Part shown: in pieces, positions 8,068-15,529 of the stretch
Layout of the letters: each line of letters starts with the position of its first letter
How positions within the stretch are numbered: position 1 is the first letter of the stretch
Assembly: GCA_947480055.1 (NCBI GenBank)
Contig: CANKBX010000009.1
Span: 1-32,855 of the forward strand
DNA from: Planctomycetaceae bacterium
GTDB taxonomy: Bacteria > Planctomycetota > Phycisphaerae > Phycisphaerales > SM1A02
Length of the DNA: 32,855 bases
Direction of reading: 5' to 3'
The notes under the pieces: model-generated
Told to the model about the DNA's origin: nothing
What the model saw: the letters and a program-made list of their open reading frames with translations, nothing else
Databases searched by the model: none
Program-made: the position numbers and the translations under genes

Positions 8068-8579
8068 GCGTAGTCGCAGAACGTGTTGGCATAGCGCTTG
8101 GATCAAATGTTGGTGATCGCCAGAAATTTCTGCGACAAGCGTTGAGCATGATCATTGATAAAAAAGTGCTGACCCAAATTCGCGCTAGTTCCATGTATGA
8201 AACAATCGCGGTTGGAGAACGCGCTGGCGGAAAATTTATCAACGCCGCCATCACGGGTTTCTGCGCGCTTACTCCGCGCGAGTTGCTCGCCGTTTGCATG
8301 AGTGTTGAAAGCGCGCTGGGAAGAAATCGCGCGGTGGAGGGGCAGGGCGGACCTCGCTCCATTGATTTGGATGTGTTGTTTTATGGGCAACGCCAAGTGG
8401 TGGAGCCTGGTTTAATTTTGCCACATCCGCGCATGTTTACAAGGCAATTTGTGCTGAAACCGCTCTCGGAAATAGCCGGGGAATTGATCCTTCCCACGCA
8501 AAAAGACAGCGTACACTCTCTCCTCGCATCGCTGGATCAAACGGCGATCGAGTGTTGTGTGGGTCCGCTTCAAGCTTGA
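8064..8579 (+). CDS. folK: 2-amino-4-hydroxy-6-hydroxymethyldihydropteridine pyrophosphokinase
   Basis: Transfers pyrophosphate from ATP to hydroxymethyl-dihydropterin in folate synthesis. The product of 171 residues opens with VGIALGSNVGDR, then SSMYET and FINAAI, and carries the HPPK signature RSIDLDVLFYG followed by LPHPRM. These are the expected pterin- and Mg-ATP-binding elements, and the length is normal. The start is the GTG at 8064, which forms a GTGA overlap with the cinA stop and has GGGAG 8 nt upstream. It is embedded in the pyrF-cinA run, and no other folate gene is in the window. Confidence 0.94.
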   Translation: MSVVAERVGIALGSNVGDRQKFLRQALSMIIDKKVLTQIRASSMYETIAVGERAGGKFINAAITGFCALTPRELLAVCMSVESALGRNRAVEGQGGPRSIDLDVLFYGQRQVVEPGLILPHPRMFTRQFVLKPLSEIAGELILPTQKDSVHSLLASLDQTAIECCVGPLQA

Positions 8580-8604
8580 AGCATGATCCAAATGAGTGGT
8601 GAAT

Positions 8605-8624
8605 ATTTCTCCGTGTGGAGAAAT
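8605..8624 (+). other. Perfect hairpin between folK and the thioredoxin-fold gene
   Basis: ATTTCTCC and GGAGAAAT form an 8-bp perfect stem around the loop GTGT. It begins 25 nt after the folK stop and ends 34 nt before the next ATG. No run of T follows, so it is not a standard intrinsic terminator. The 3' arm contains a GGAG. It may be an RNA processing or stability element, or a protein-binding site. Confidence 0.5.
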
Positions 8625-8649
8625 AGTGGTTGAAAAATTTATTCAAATT

Positions 8650-8653
8650 GGAG
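8650..8653 (+). promoter_or_regulatory. Ribosome binding site of the thioredoxin-fold protein
   Basis: GGAG, 5 nt before the ATG at 8659. It supports this start over the in-frame codon at 8596. Confidence 0.55.
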
Positions 8654-8658
8654 CTTGC

Positions 8659-10086
8659 ATGAAAAAGTCATCGTTGTCCCCCCAGTCAGCCATGTTCACC
8701 TTTGTGTTTGGGATCAGCTTGGCCTGCGCGCCAATTTGTCTCGCTCAAAATCCGTCAGACACGCCAGCGCCAAAGGCCCCAGCCGCGACTCCAGCCGCGG
8801 CGCCGACTGCGACTCCAGCCACGACTCCAGCCGCCGCACCAGATATGGATTCAGCCGAGCCGCAAGATCAAATGGCTCCGCCGCCCAACGCGCCAATGGA
8901 TATTCCACCGGAGTTCAAAGCGCCAGCGCCATCAACTACCTGGAGCGCGGATGAAAAATCAGCATTAGCGGTTGCTCAAGCCACCGCAATTGTGAAAAGT
9001 TTTCCAGCCCGATACTCAGCTATACCCGCTCTTGAAGAAACAATGATCATCCGTTCTCCCCAATTTCAAGGACAAGATCAGAAGGTTCAACTTTTAGCCA
9101 CCAAGTCGGGTGACGCAAAAGTGATCATGCCTGGAATCACATTGACACGTCTCAATGATCAGGTGTATGTGGAAATGGATGGCCGACCTAAGTACGCGCA
9201 AATGAAACAAGCCGGTTCGGCCGCGAAGGCGTTGGGCGAAGTGATGGGTGGAAAATTGCCTTTGCCAACGCTGATTTTGCTTGGTGGGGATTCCGCCGAT
9301 GTCGCTGCCGCGATGACTCTTGGTCAAAACCCAGACATGTTTCCTTCGGGATTCCGCGCGGGTGTTGACGGCAAGCCTGATCAGATTTTAATGATCGATC
9401 CGCAAGGAACCGAAGTCGTGGCATTTATTGATCCAAAGACTGGCTTGCTCGCTTCAATCAACATGTCCCTGACCAATCCGAAATTTCCGCCTGGACTTCG
9501 CTTGCCAATGTCGATCACGTTTGAACGAAAGGTGTATGACGCAGGTTTGCCAACACCTATTGCTTTCGATCCAGCTGGGCGCAAAATGACCGATACCTTG
9601 GACTCTCTTGACCAACCATTTGATGTTGGTGACGCCGCGCCTGATTTTGTATTGCAAACACTTGAGGGTGGAAAAATAACCCTGGCTGATTTGAAAGGCA
9701 AAGTTGTGGTGCTTGATTTTTGGGCCACATGGTGCAAGCCATGCATGATGGCACTTCCATTGCTTGACACATTTGCAAAGTGGGCCAGCGAAAGCGGCAA
9801 GCCAATCGCCGTATATGGCGTGAATGTGATGGAGCAAGTTGATAAGCAGGTTCCAAACGCGCGCGAGAAAATGGTCGGTGATTTTTGGAAAGGCAAGGCA
9901 TTTTCTTTTTCAACATTGATTGATTTTGATGAGCAGGTTGGTAAGGACTACAAACTCACTGGCATTCCATTCACCGTGGTCATTACTCCAAATGGGAAAA
10001 TTGCCGCCATTCACATGGGTTTTGACGAGAAGTCCACCGAAAATTTAAAGAAAGATGTCGAGGCGGCTCTAGCGACCAAGGGTTGA
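8659..10086 (+). CDS. Secreted TlpA-like thioredoxin-fold protein with N-terminal LolA/DUF2092-like region
   Basis: From the ATG at 8659 the protein has 475 residues. It starts with a signal peptide ending near CLAQ, then a low-complexity Ala/Pro/Thr linker (about residues 30-75) built from near-repeats of an ACTCCAGCC-like unit in the DNA. Residues about 90-310 resemble the beta-rich DUF2092 / LolA-like part that often precedes a redoxin domain in planctomycetes; this is my weaker assignment. The C-terminal 150 residues are a TlpA/AhpC-TSA-type thioredoxin fold with active site WCKPC (C359, C362) and a cis-proline-type TGIPFT. The role is probably periplasmic thiol-disulfide exchange. The next gene starts on its stop codon (TTGA), which suggests the two products act together. 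Confidence 0.87.
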   Translation: MKKSSLSPQSAMFTFVFGISLACAPICLAQNPSDTPAPKAPAATPAAAPTATPATTPAAAPDMDSAEPQDQMAPPPNAPMDIPPEFKAPAPSTTWSADEKSALAVAQATAIVKSFPARYSAIPALEETMIIRSPQFQGQDQKVQLLATKSGDAKVIMPGITLTRLNDQVYVEMDGRPKYAQMKQAGSAAKALGEVMGGKLPLPTLILLGGDSADVAAAMTLGQNPDMFPSGFRAGVDGKPDQILMIDPQGTEVVAFIDPKTGLLASINMSLTNPKFPPGLRLPMSITFERKVYDAGLPTPIAFDPAGRKMTDTLDSLDQPFDVGDAAPDFVLQTLEGGKITLADLKGKVVVLDFWATWCKPCMMALPLLDTFAKWASESGKPIAVYGVNVMEQVDKQVPNAREKMVGDFWKGKAFSFSTLIDFDEQVGKDYKLTGIPFTVVITPNGKIAAIHMGFDEKSTENLKKDVEAALATKG

Positions 10087-11018
10087 ATTTGTCGCGATTG
10101 AAATACCACGTGCCAAGTCACGCCAATCGAATGTGCAATGCCAGCACTCGGCTGTTTGTTGCGCTTGCAAGTGCCGCGTTGTGTGTCTTGGCTCAATTGG
10201 CGTGGGCAACTTCAACTGCCGCCCACTTCATAATGGATTCTTCCGGTGGCGCGATCCATGGTGGGGTGCTTGTGGATCCGCCCACTGACAATTGGAAAGA
10301 CTTGAGTCAAGCATGGGCCGCATCTGCGGGCGCCGCGCGCTGCAATGTTAATGTAGTGGTTCAAGATGGAGATTTATCCGCCGAAAAAGAAGCCACGCCC
10401 AGTGTGATCGCATGGGACGCTGCTGATCACAAATTTGCGCTGACGCAAGGCGCGCTGACCGTGCTTGTGGATTCAACACGAATGATGGGTTTGCGAGCGG
10501 GCGTGGATGTGGCCGTTGATCGCGCTCTGACAATCGAGCCCGCATTGGCGTTGCGCAAGGAAATTCCGGAAAGTCCCTGGCCGCAACTTGGTGTCGCGCT
10601 TCGCAATCAATCAGAGCAATGGTGGAAAGCAATCGATCCTGAACTGGGGGAACTGGGGTTGAAATCATTTGTGAAAAAAGATGATGGATCAATTATTGTT
10701 TTGCTTGAGGGCAAGAACGGTTCGCTTGAACTCACGTTCAATGGCCAGACTTCCGAATTGCGCGCCGCCACGCGTCGAATAGAAAGTGGGCCGCGCGTGC
10801 CGCCAAATGCCGCAATTGAATGGCGGATGACATTTGACGCGGTGCCGATTCCCGCTGAGATGTTGACTTTGGATGTGGGCGATCGTCGCCGTGTTGAGCG
10901 CTTGGATGATCTTCCAAAGCCAACTCCGATCAAGGTTGATACTGAATTGAAAGATTCCACCAAGCCAAATGCGCAATTGAATCCCGAAATCAAATTGGCT
11001 CCAGAGGTCAAGCCGTAG
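10083..11018 (+). CDS. Exported protein of unknown function
   Basis: A TTG at 10083 overlaps the preceding stop as TTGA; an ATG at 10131 is an alternative start that gives a more compact signal peptide. Either way there is a clear hydrophobic export segment ending at LAWA. The mature part of about 260 residues has alternating short strands and no motif I know, and ends in a Lys/Pro-rich tail. There are no membrane helices after the signal. Because it is coupled to the thioredoxin-fold gene, it may be a periplasmic partner or substrate, but this is inference from position only. Confidence 0.72.
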   Translation: MNLSRLKYHVPSHANRMCNASTRLFVALASAALCVLAQLAWATSTAAHFIMDSSGGAIHGGVLVDPPTDNWKDLSQAWAASAGAARCNVNVVVQDGDLSAEKEATPSVIAWDAADHKFALTQGALTVLVDSTRMMGLRAGVDVAVDRALTIEPALALRKEIPESPWPQLGVALRNQSEQWWKAIDPELGELGLKSFVKKDDGSIIVLLEGKNGSLELTFNGQTSELRAATRRIESGPRVPPNAAIEWRMTFDAVPIPAEMLTLDVGDRRRVERLDDLPKPTPIKVDTELKDSTKPNAQLNPEIKLAPEVKP

Positions 11019-11100
11019 CCTGAAATTTTTGGTAGCCAAAGCAAATGCCAGATCTGAATGTGGGATTGAAGTCAATGCCTGATGCCAACAAGCCAACTAG

Positions 11101-11106
11101 TATTGT
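11101..11106 (+). promoter_or_regulatory. Candidate -10 element of the FAD/Fe-S oxidoreductase
   Basis: TATTGT, exactly 6 nt before the TTG at 11113. No convincing -35 is seen. It supports the TTG start, which would then be a leaderless TTG. Confidence 0.4.
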
Positions 11107-11112
11107 GTCGTC

Positions 11113-14100
11113 TTGAAGAAGGTCCACGATCAATCTGTTTCTGATTCCGCATCGGCGATTCATTTGCCAATGTTCGCCACTCTCTCTCAGTTGCGCCAAA
11201 ACGCCGTTAATGATTTGCGAAATATGAACGTGGGTGAGGTGCGTTTTGAAAAACACGATCGCATGCTGTACGCCACCGACGCAAGTATGTATCAAGTTGA
11301 ACCAATTGGCGTAGTGATTCTCAATCGACCCGAATGCGCCGTTGACATTGTGCGCTATTGCCGAGCGAGAAATATTCCAATATTGCCACGAGGCGGTGGA
11401 ACAAGTTTGGCCGGGCAATGCGTGAACCAAGCGCTGATGATGGACATGAGCGCGCGTTGCCGCGGTATAAGCGAAATAAATGTGGCCGCCCGCACTGTCA
11501 CGGTGGAGCCTGGAGTGACGCTTGATCAACTCAACGCGGCGCTTAGCCCGCATGGCATGATGTTTGGACCCGATGTCGCAACCAGTAGCCACGCAACCCT
11601 GGGAGGCATGATTGGCAATAATTCGGCGGGCGCACGCAGTATTTTGTATGGGCGCACTGTTGAAAATGTGGTCGCCATGACAGTGGTCACCGCCGAGGGA
11701 GCCGTGTTGAAATTGTTCCAAGGTTCATGCGATAGCGATCCCGCGCAAGCTCTCTTGGCGCGGCGTTTGGCGGAGATTGTTTTGCCGCTTGCCGATGAGA
11801 TTCATAAACGCATTCCAAAAATAATGCGCCACGTGGACGGCTACAACATTGACATTCTGCTGCAACAACTCCAAGCCAGCACTCCCGGCACATTTGACCG
11901 GGTGAATTTGGCGCAACTGTTCTGTGGATCAGAAGGCACGTTGGCGGTGATGTTGCAAGCCACGCTAAAAATTGTTCCCAAGCCCAAGCGCACCGGCTTA
12001 GCCATCATTGGTTTTACCAGTATCGAGGACGCGCTTACGCCATTGATGGGCATGATCAACACCAAGCCAAGTGCCGTTGAGTTGATCGATGAAGTTGTTC
12101 TAGATGCCGCGCGAGACAATACGGAGTACACCCACTACGTCGACTTGATGCCCAAGCCAGCCAGCGGGAAATTGGGCGCGGTGATGTATGTGGAATATCA
12201 AGGCGACACGGAGTTGGATTTGAACGCCTCATTTGATTTGTTGGCGGCGGTGGTTCCTGGCGCCCCGATGCAGCGCTATCTCACGCCCGCCTCGATTGCT
12301 TCGGCGTGGAAATTGCGCAAGGCCGGCGAGCCGTTGCTGCACAATATTTCCGGGGATAGAAAGCCCCTGACTTTCGTGGAGGACACCGCTGTTGATCCAA
12401 TCAAATTGCTTGATTTTGTGAGGGATTTCAAGGCTATTGTCACGCGGCATGGAACCACGGCGGCCTACTACGCGCACGCCAGTGTGGGGTGTTTGCACAT
12501 TCGGCCGTTGGTGAAAATCACCACCGATGCCGACCGCGCGCAGATCACATCGATCGCTGTTGAAGTTGCCGACTTGGTGGCGAAATATGGCGGGGCGCTT
12601 TCCGGCGAGCATGGCGACGGACGTTTACGCACACCATTGCTTGATCGAGTGCTTGGACAGAAATTGTGCGAACTCTTTCGCCAAGTTAAAAACATTTTTG
12701 ATCCCGTTGGCTTGATGAACCCTGGCAACTTGATCTCAACCGGCGATCCATCGCAGATCATGCGGGCGTTGCGTGTGAAGCCCCTTGATCAAGAGATTGA
12801 AATTCAAACCACAAACACATTTTTCCGCTTTGAAAAAGAACATGGATTTGATCACGCGGTTCAGTCGTGCAACGGCGCGGGCTTGTGTCGCAAAACGCAA
12901 CCTTCCGGCGTTATGTGTCCCTCGTACCGCGCAACGCTTGATGAGCGCCATTCCACGCGCGGTCGCGGCAACGCGCTTCGCCTGGCGCTGTCGGGGCAGA
13001 TGAACGCACCGGATCAAATCAGTTCTCCGGGCCAGATCTGGAGCGATCCAGAAACCAAAGCCACGCTTGATCTGTGCCTTTCATGCAAGGCGTGTCAAAG
13101 TGAATGCCCCAGCAATGTGGACATTTCAAAAATGAAGGCGGAATTTCAGGCGCAAGAATTCGCCGCGCGTGGAAAAATTCCCTTTGCAACCCGCTTGATT
13201 GGGCGTATTCGCAAGGCAAATCGCATAGGTTCGCGTGTGTGGCCCATCGCCAACGCGTTGCTTGAATACACGCCGCTTGCAAGCGTGATTCGCTCCACGC
13301 TTGGCTTTCATGCGGCTCGAACTGTTCCTGGATTTGGTCCCGCAACGCATCGTTGGGTGGCGCGTAAAAATCGCGCGGTCAATGCCGCCACACATTCCAT
13401 CAACAGTGCAATGAACGAATCTAGTGAAGGTCGGTCTGTGGCGCGGCCAACCGTGTTGTTGTTCGCCGATTGCTTCACCAACTTTTCAGAGACACATATC
13501 GCGCGTCACGCGGTTGAGTTGTTGGAGGCGTTCGGGTACCGCGTTGTGATGCCTGACGCGGGTTGTTGTGGACGAACATTGATCAGCGTGGGAATGTTGG
13601 CGGAAGCCTCTCGCACTTGCGCTCAAACCGCCAAAAAACTTTTGTCCGCATTGAACAGCGAGAACGCCGTGGCGTTGCTTGCTTTGGAGCCATCATGTTT
13701 GAGCGCGATCAAAGATGATTGGCTGGATCTCAACATGGGCTTGGACGTCAAGCAACTGAATGAGTTGGCGGCGCGCAGCATGTTGGTGGAGGAGTTTCTT
13801 GAGGCGCGATGGGAAGACCATCCACGCAAGCCAGCCATACCCTCTGGAAATGAAACGGTGATTTTTCACGGTCATTGTCATCAAAAAGCGCTGTGGGGCA
13901 ATGAATCCGGCGCTCGGTTGCTTCGACGAATTTTTGGAGATCGACTTAACGCCCTTGACTCTGGTTGCTGCGGCATGGCTGGATCATTTGGATACGCCAA
14001 GCATCGCTACGACTTGTCCATGCAAATTGGCGAGCAATCATTGTTCCCCGCGATTCGTTGCGCGCCGGACTCCGTGGTTGTTGCCTCGGGCACAAGTTGC

Positions 14101-14208
14101 CGCCATCAAATTAGAGATGGCACCAGCGCGCAGCCACTGCATCCGATTGAACTTGTGGCGAAATTAGTGTCAACGCAGATCACAGGCATATCAAGCAAAC
14201 CGCATTGA
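11113..14208 (+). CDS. FAD-linked oxidase fused to Fe-S / CCG domains (GlcD-GlpC type, D-lactate dehydrogenase-like)
   Basis: A long cytoplasmic or membrane-associated dehydrogenase of 1031 residues. The N-terminal FAD-binding PCMH domain shows ILPRGGGTSLAG near residues 90-100 and GGMIGNNSAGARS further on. The FAD-oxidase C-terminal domain follows, with GEHGDGRLRTPLL. Then come Fe-S motifs, CNGAGLC...CPSY and CLSCKACQSECPSN, the second being a typical 4Fe-4S site. The last 260 residues hold two CCG-type elements, DAGCCGRT and DSGCCGMAGSFGY, with HGHCHQKALWG between. This fuses what are separate GlcD and GlpC/GlcF subunits elsewhere, as in large D-lactate or 2-hydroxyacid dehydrogenases. The exact 2-hydroxyacid is not determined. 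An ATG at 11170 is an alternative start; the TTG is preferred because of the TATTGT hexamer 6 nt upstream. Confidence 0.92.
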   Translation: MKKVHDQSVSDSASAIHLPMFATLSQLRQNAVNDLRNMNVGEVRFEKHDRMLYATDASMYQVEPIGVVILNRPECAVDIVRYCRARNIPILPRGGGTSLAGQCVNQALMMDMSARCRGISEINVAARTVTVEPGVTLDQLNAALSPHGMMFGPDVATSSHATLGGMIGNNSAGARSILYGRTVENVVAMTVVTAEGAVLKLFQGSCDSDPAQALLARRLAEIVLPLADEIHKRIPKIMRHVDGYNIDILLQQLQASTPGTFDRVNLAQLFCGSEGTLAVMLQATLKIVPKPKRTGLAIIGFTSIEDALTPLMGMINTKPSAVELIDEVVLDAARDNTEYTHYVDLMPKPASGKLGAVMYVEYQGDTELDLNASFDLLAAVVPGAPMQRYLTPASIASAWKLRKAGEPLLHNISGDRKPLTFVEDTAVDPIKLLDFVRDFKAIVTRHGTTAAYYAHASVGCLHIRPLVKITTDADRAQITSIAVEVADLVAKYGGALSGEHGDGRLRTPLLDRVLGQKLCELFRQVKNIFDPVGLMNPGNLISTGDPSQIMRALRVKPLDQEIEIQTTNTFFRFEKEHGFDHAVQSCNGAGLCRKTQPSGVMCPSYRATLDERHSTRGRGNALRLALSGQMNAPDQISSPGQIWSDPETKATLDLCLSCKACQSECPSNVDISKMKAEFQAQEFAARGKIPFATRLIGRIRKANRIGSRVWPIANALLEYTPLASVIRSTLGFHAARTVPGFGPATHRWVARKNRAVNAATHSINSAMNESSEGRSVARPTVLLFADCFTNFSETHIARHAVELLEAFGYRVVMPDAGCCGRTLISVGMLAEASRTCAQTAKKLLSALNSENAVALLALEPSCLSAIKDDWLDLNMGLDVKQLNELAARSMLVEEFLEARWEDHPRKPAIPSGNETVIFHGHCHQKALWGNESGARLLRRIFGDRLNALDSGCCGMAGSFGYAKHRYDLSMQIGEQSLFPAIRCAPDSVVVASGTSCRHQIRDGTSAQPLHPIELVAKLVSTQITGISSKPH

Positions 14209-14250
14209 ACTAGGTGATTTTGCGCCGCGCATGAAACCTTCAGCCCAAGC

Positions 14251-14256
14251 TAAGAT
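14251..14256 (+). promoter_or_regulatory. Candidate -10 element of the receiver protein
   Basis: TAAGAT, exactly 6 nt before the ATG at 14263. No Shine-Dalgarno site is present in between. Confidence 0.42.
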
Positions 14257-14262
14257 GCATCC

Positions 14263-14742
14263 ATGCCCACACCGCAAGATGAATTGGAACAAGCCATCGA
14301 ACGCGAGCCCTCCAGCGAAGAACTCAGAAGCGCGGTTCTTTTGTTGGTGGATGACAATCTGCAAAATGTGGAGTTGATGCAGGCGTGGTTGGAATCGCTG
14401 GAGTGCAAGTTGGAGACCGCGCACGACGGCGTTGAGGCCATTGAAGCCGTGGCGCGTTGCAAGCCGGATTTAATTTTGCTGGACGTGATGATGCCGCGCA
14501 TGAGCGGCTTTGAAGTATGCCGCAAAATCAAGCAGGATTCAGCCTTGCGCGACACCGTGATCATCATGGTGACTGCGCTGAACGAGGTGGGTGACTTTGA
14601 GCGCGCCGTGGAATGTGGCTGCGATGATTTTCTAACCAAGCCGGTGAACAAGTTGGAATTAATCACCCGCGTGCGCAGCTTGTTGCGCGTGCGCTTGCTC
14701 AAGCGACGCGTTGAAGCGTTGCTGCGAAATCCGCGTCTATAA
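14263..14742 (+). CDS. Stand-alone response regulator receiver protein
   Basis: A protein of 159 residues with one CheY-like receiver domain. The acidic pair D30-D31, the phosphoacceptor D74 in LLDVMMPRMSG, T104 in MVTAL and K126 in LTKPV are all present, so it should be phosphorylatable. A 20-residue acidic N-terminal extension and a short basic C-terminal helix flank the domain; no output domain is present. The strand pattern is closest to the PleD/two-component group that often precedes GGDEF or phosphatase domains. No histidine kinase gene lies nearby. The STAS protein gene about 440 bp away on the opposite strand is the only other signalling gene in the region. Confidence 0.92.
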   Translation: MPTPQDELEQAIEREPSSEELRSAVLLLVDDNLQNVELMQAWLESLECKLETAHDGVEAIEAVARCKPDLILLDVMMPRMSGFEVCRKIKQDSALRDTVIIMVTALNEVGDFERAVECGCDDFLTKPVNKLELITRVRSLLRVRLLKRRVEALLRNPRL

Positions 14743-14800
14743 AAATACTTTTATAAATAAATTTCCGCGATAAGGTTGGTGGGACGGCGGTCTTTGGGAG

Positions 14801-15004
14801 TCAAGCCGCGGACCGCCGCCACACAACTGCGGGAGTGTCGCCCAAGCGCGTCCAGTGGCTGTCCACGCCACGCGGCTCAAGCGTCATGCTCAAATGATCT
14901 AGATATCTACGAAGCGCATGCCAATCGAATGATGCTAAAAATTCACGCAGAGCGGAAGGGTTGATACGTTGAATGCAATCGATCAGTTGTTCTTTGCTTT
15001 GCAT
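14801..15004 (-). CDS. Small protein, 67 residues, unknown function
   Basis: The frame extends upstream to 15154, but the ATG at 15004 has AAGGAG 10 nt before it, the best Shine-Dalgarno site on this strand. The product from there has an ordered look: a helix starting MQSKEQLIDCIQRINPSA, then EFLASFDWHALRRYLDHL, then PRGVDSHWTRLGDTPAVV. The last part, PRG followed by W-x-R and DTPA, resembles small uncharacterised proteins I associate with planctomycetes; this is from memory and was not searched. There is no signal peptide or membrane helix. It lies downstream of the STAS gene on the same strand, with a spacer of 174 bp that contains two hairpins. Confidence 0.65.
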   Translation of the reverse strand: MQSKEQLIDCIQRINPSALREFLASFDWHALRRYLDHLSMTLEPRGVDSHWTRLGDTPAVVWRRSAA

Positions 15005-15014
15005 GTGCGTTGCG

Positions 15015-15020
15015 CTCCTT
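15015..15020 (-). promoter_or_regulatory. Ribosome binding site of the 67-residue protein
   Basis: AAGGAG on the minus strand, 10 nt before the ATG at 15004. It decides the start within a longer open frame. Confidence 0.6.
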
Positions 15021-15098
15021 GCCGAATTGGCGTGAACCTTCATCGAACCAAGCGCGTCGCTTGCCGCACAATTTTTTTGTATCACGAAATAAATTTCA

Positions 15099-15160
15099 AG
15101 ACCGTATGCGGTCTCTCCACAGCATCTTGTGGGGAGCATTGCGTGCCGCCACAAGTGGCG
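15099..15160. other. Two short hairpins in the STAS / small-protein spacer
   Basis: AGACCG-TATG-CGGTCT at 15099-15114 is a 6-bp stem with a 4-nt loop. CGCCAC-AA-GTGGCG at 15147-15160 is a 14-bp near-palindrome. Neither is followed by a T run on the minus strand, so a standard terminator is not supported. They could be operators or structured leader RNA for the 67-residue gene. Confidence 0.4.
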
Positions 15161-15178
15161 TGTATTGGCTGAATTTGG

Positions 15179-15526
15179 CTAGGAAAGGGGGCGGAACGAA
15201 ATTTTAGCCGCGTTGACGTCTGGATAGACCTCAAAGATCTTGTCCAGCCGTGAAATCAATATGGCTTGCACCATCAAGCTGCGAAGTCCGCACAAGCGAA
15301 CTTGCGCGCCATGCTTCTTGAGCTTGTTGTGGATTTGCAGCAGGGCGCCAAGACCCATGCTGGACAAAATTTCAAGCTTGGCGCAATCCACCACGACTTG
15401 CGTGGCGCCACTTTCAACATGCTTGGAAATTTCCTCTATCAATTGCTGCGCCGTGCCGCGGTTCAAGCCACCGTCGGCGGCGACAACCAAAATCAAACCA
15501 TCTCGCTCGGTGATGTATGTCTGCAT
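15179..15526 (-). CDS. STAS-domain protein (anti-anti-sigma factor type)
   Basis: A protein of 115 residues that is essentially one STAS domain. It opens with a RDGLILVVAADGGL strand region, then VVVDCAKLEILSSMGLGALL, where S55/S56 sit at the position phosphorylated in SpoIIAA-like proteins, and RLDKIFEVYPDV near the end. Known relatives are switched by an anti-sigma kinase and a PP2C phosphatase. Neither is found here, so the partner is elsewhere. The gene starts 3 bp after the kdsD stop, so the two are very likely cotranscribed. A stand-alone receiver gene lies nearby on the other strand. Confidence 0.88.
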   Translation of the reverse strand: MQTYITERDGLILVVAADGGLNRGTAQQLIEEISKHVESGATQVVVDCAKLEILSSMGLGALLQIHNKLKKHGAQVRLCGLRSLMVQAILISRLDKIFEVYPDVNAAKISFRPLS

Positions 15527-15529
15527 TTT

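Noticed and set aside
8780-8845. Near-repeats of ACTCCAGCC as a separate repeat element
   Set aside because: They encode the Ala/Pro/Thr linker in frame and are explained as a low-complexity protein linker.
11008-11721. 237-codon open frame on the minus strand
   Set aside because: Mostly antisense to the FAD domain of the oxidoreductase; no motif and no ribosome binding site.
14738-14755. AT-only hairpin (TATAAAA/TTTTATA) at the end of the receiver gene as a terminator
   Set aside because: The stem has no G-C pair and overlaps the stop codon; stability is too low to call a terminator.
14786-14817. GGCGGTC/GACCGCC inverted repeat at the end of the 67-residue gene
   Set aside because: Loop of 18 nt that contains the stop codon and no T tract on either side; not supported as a terminator.
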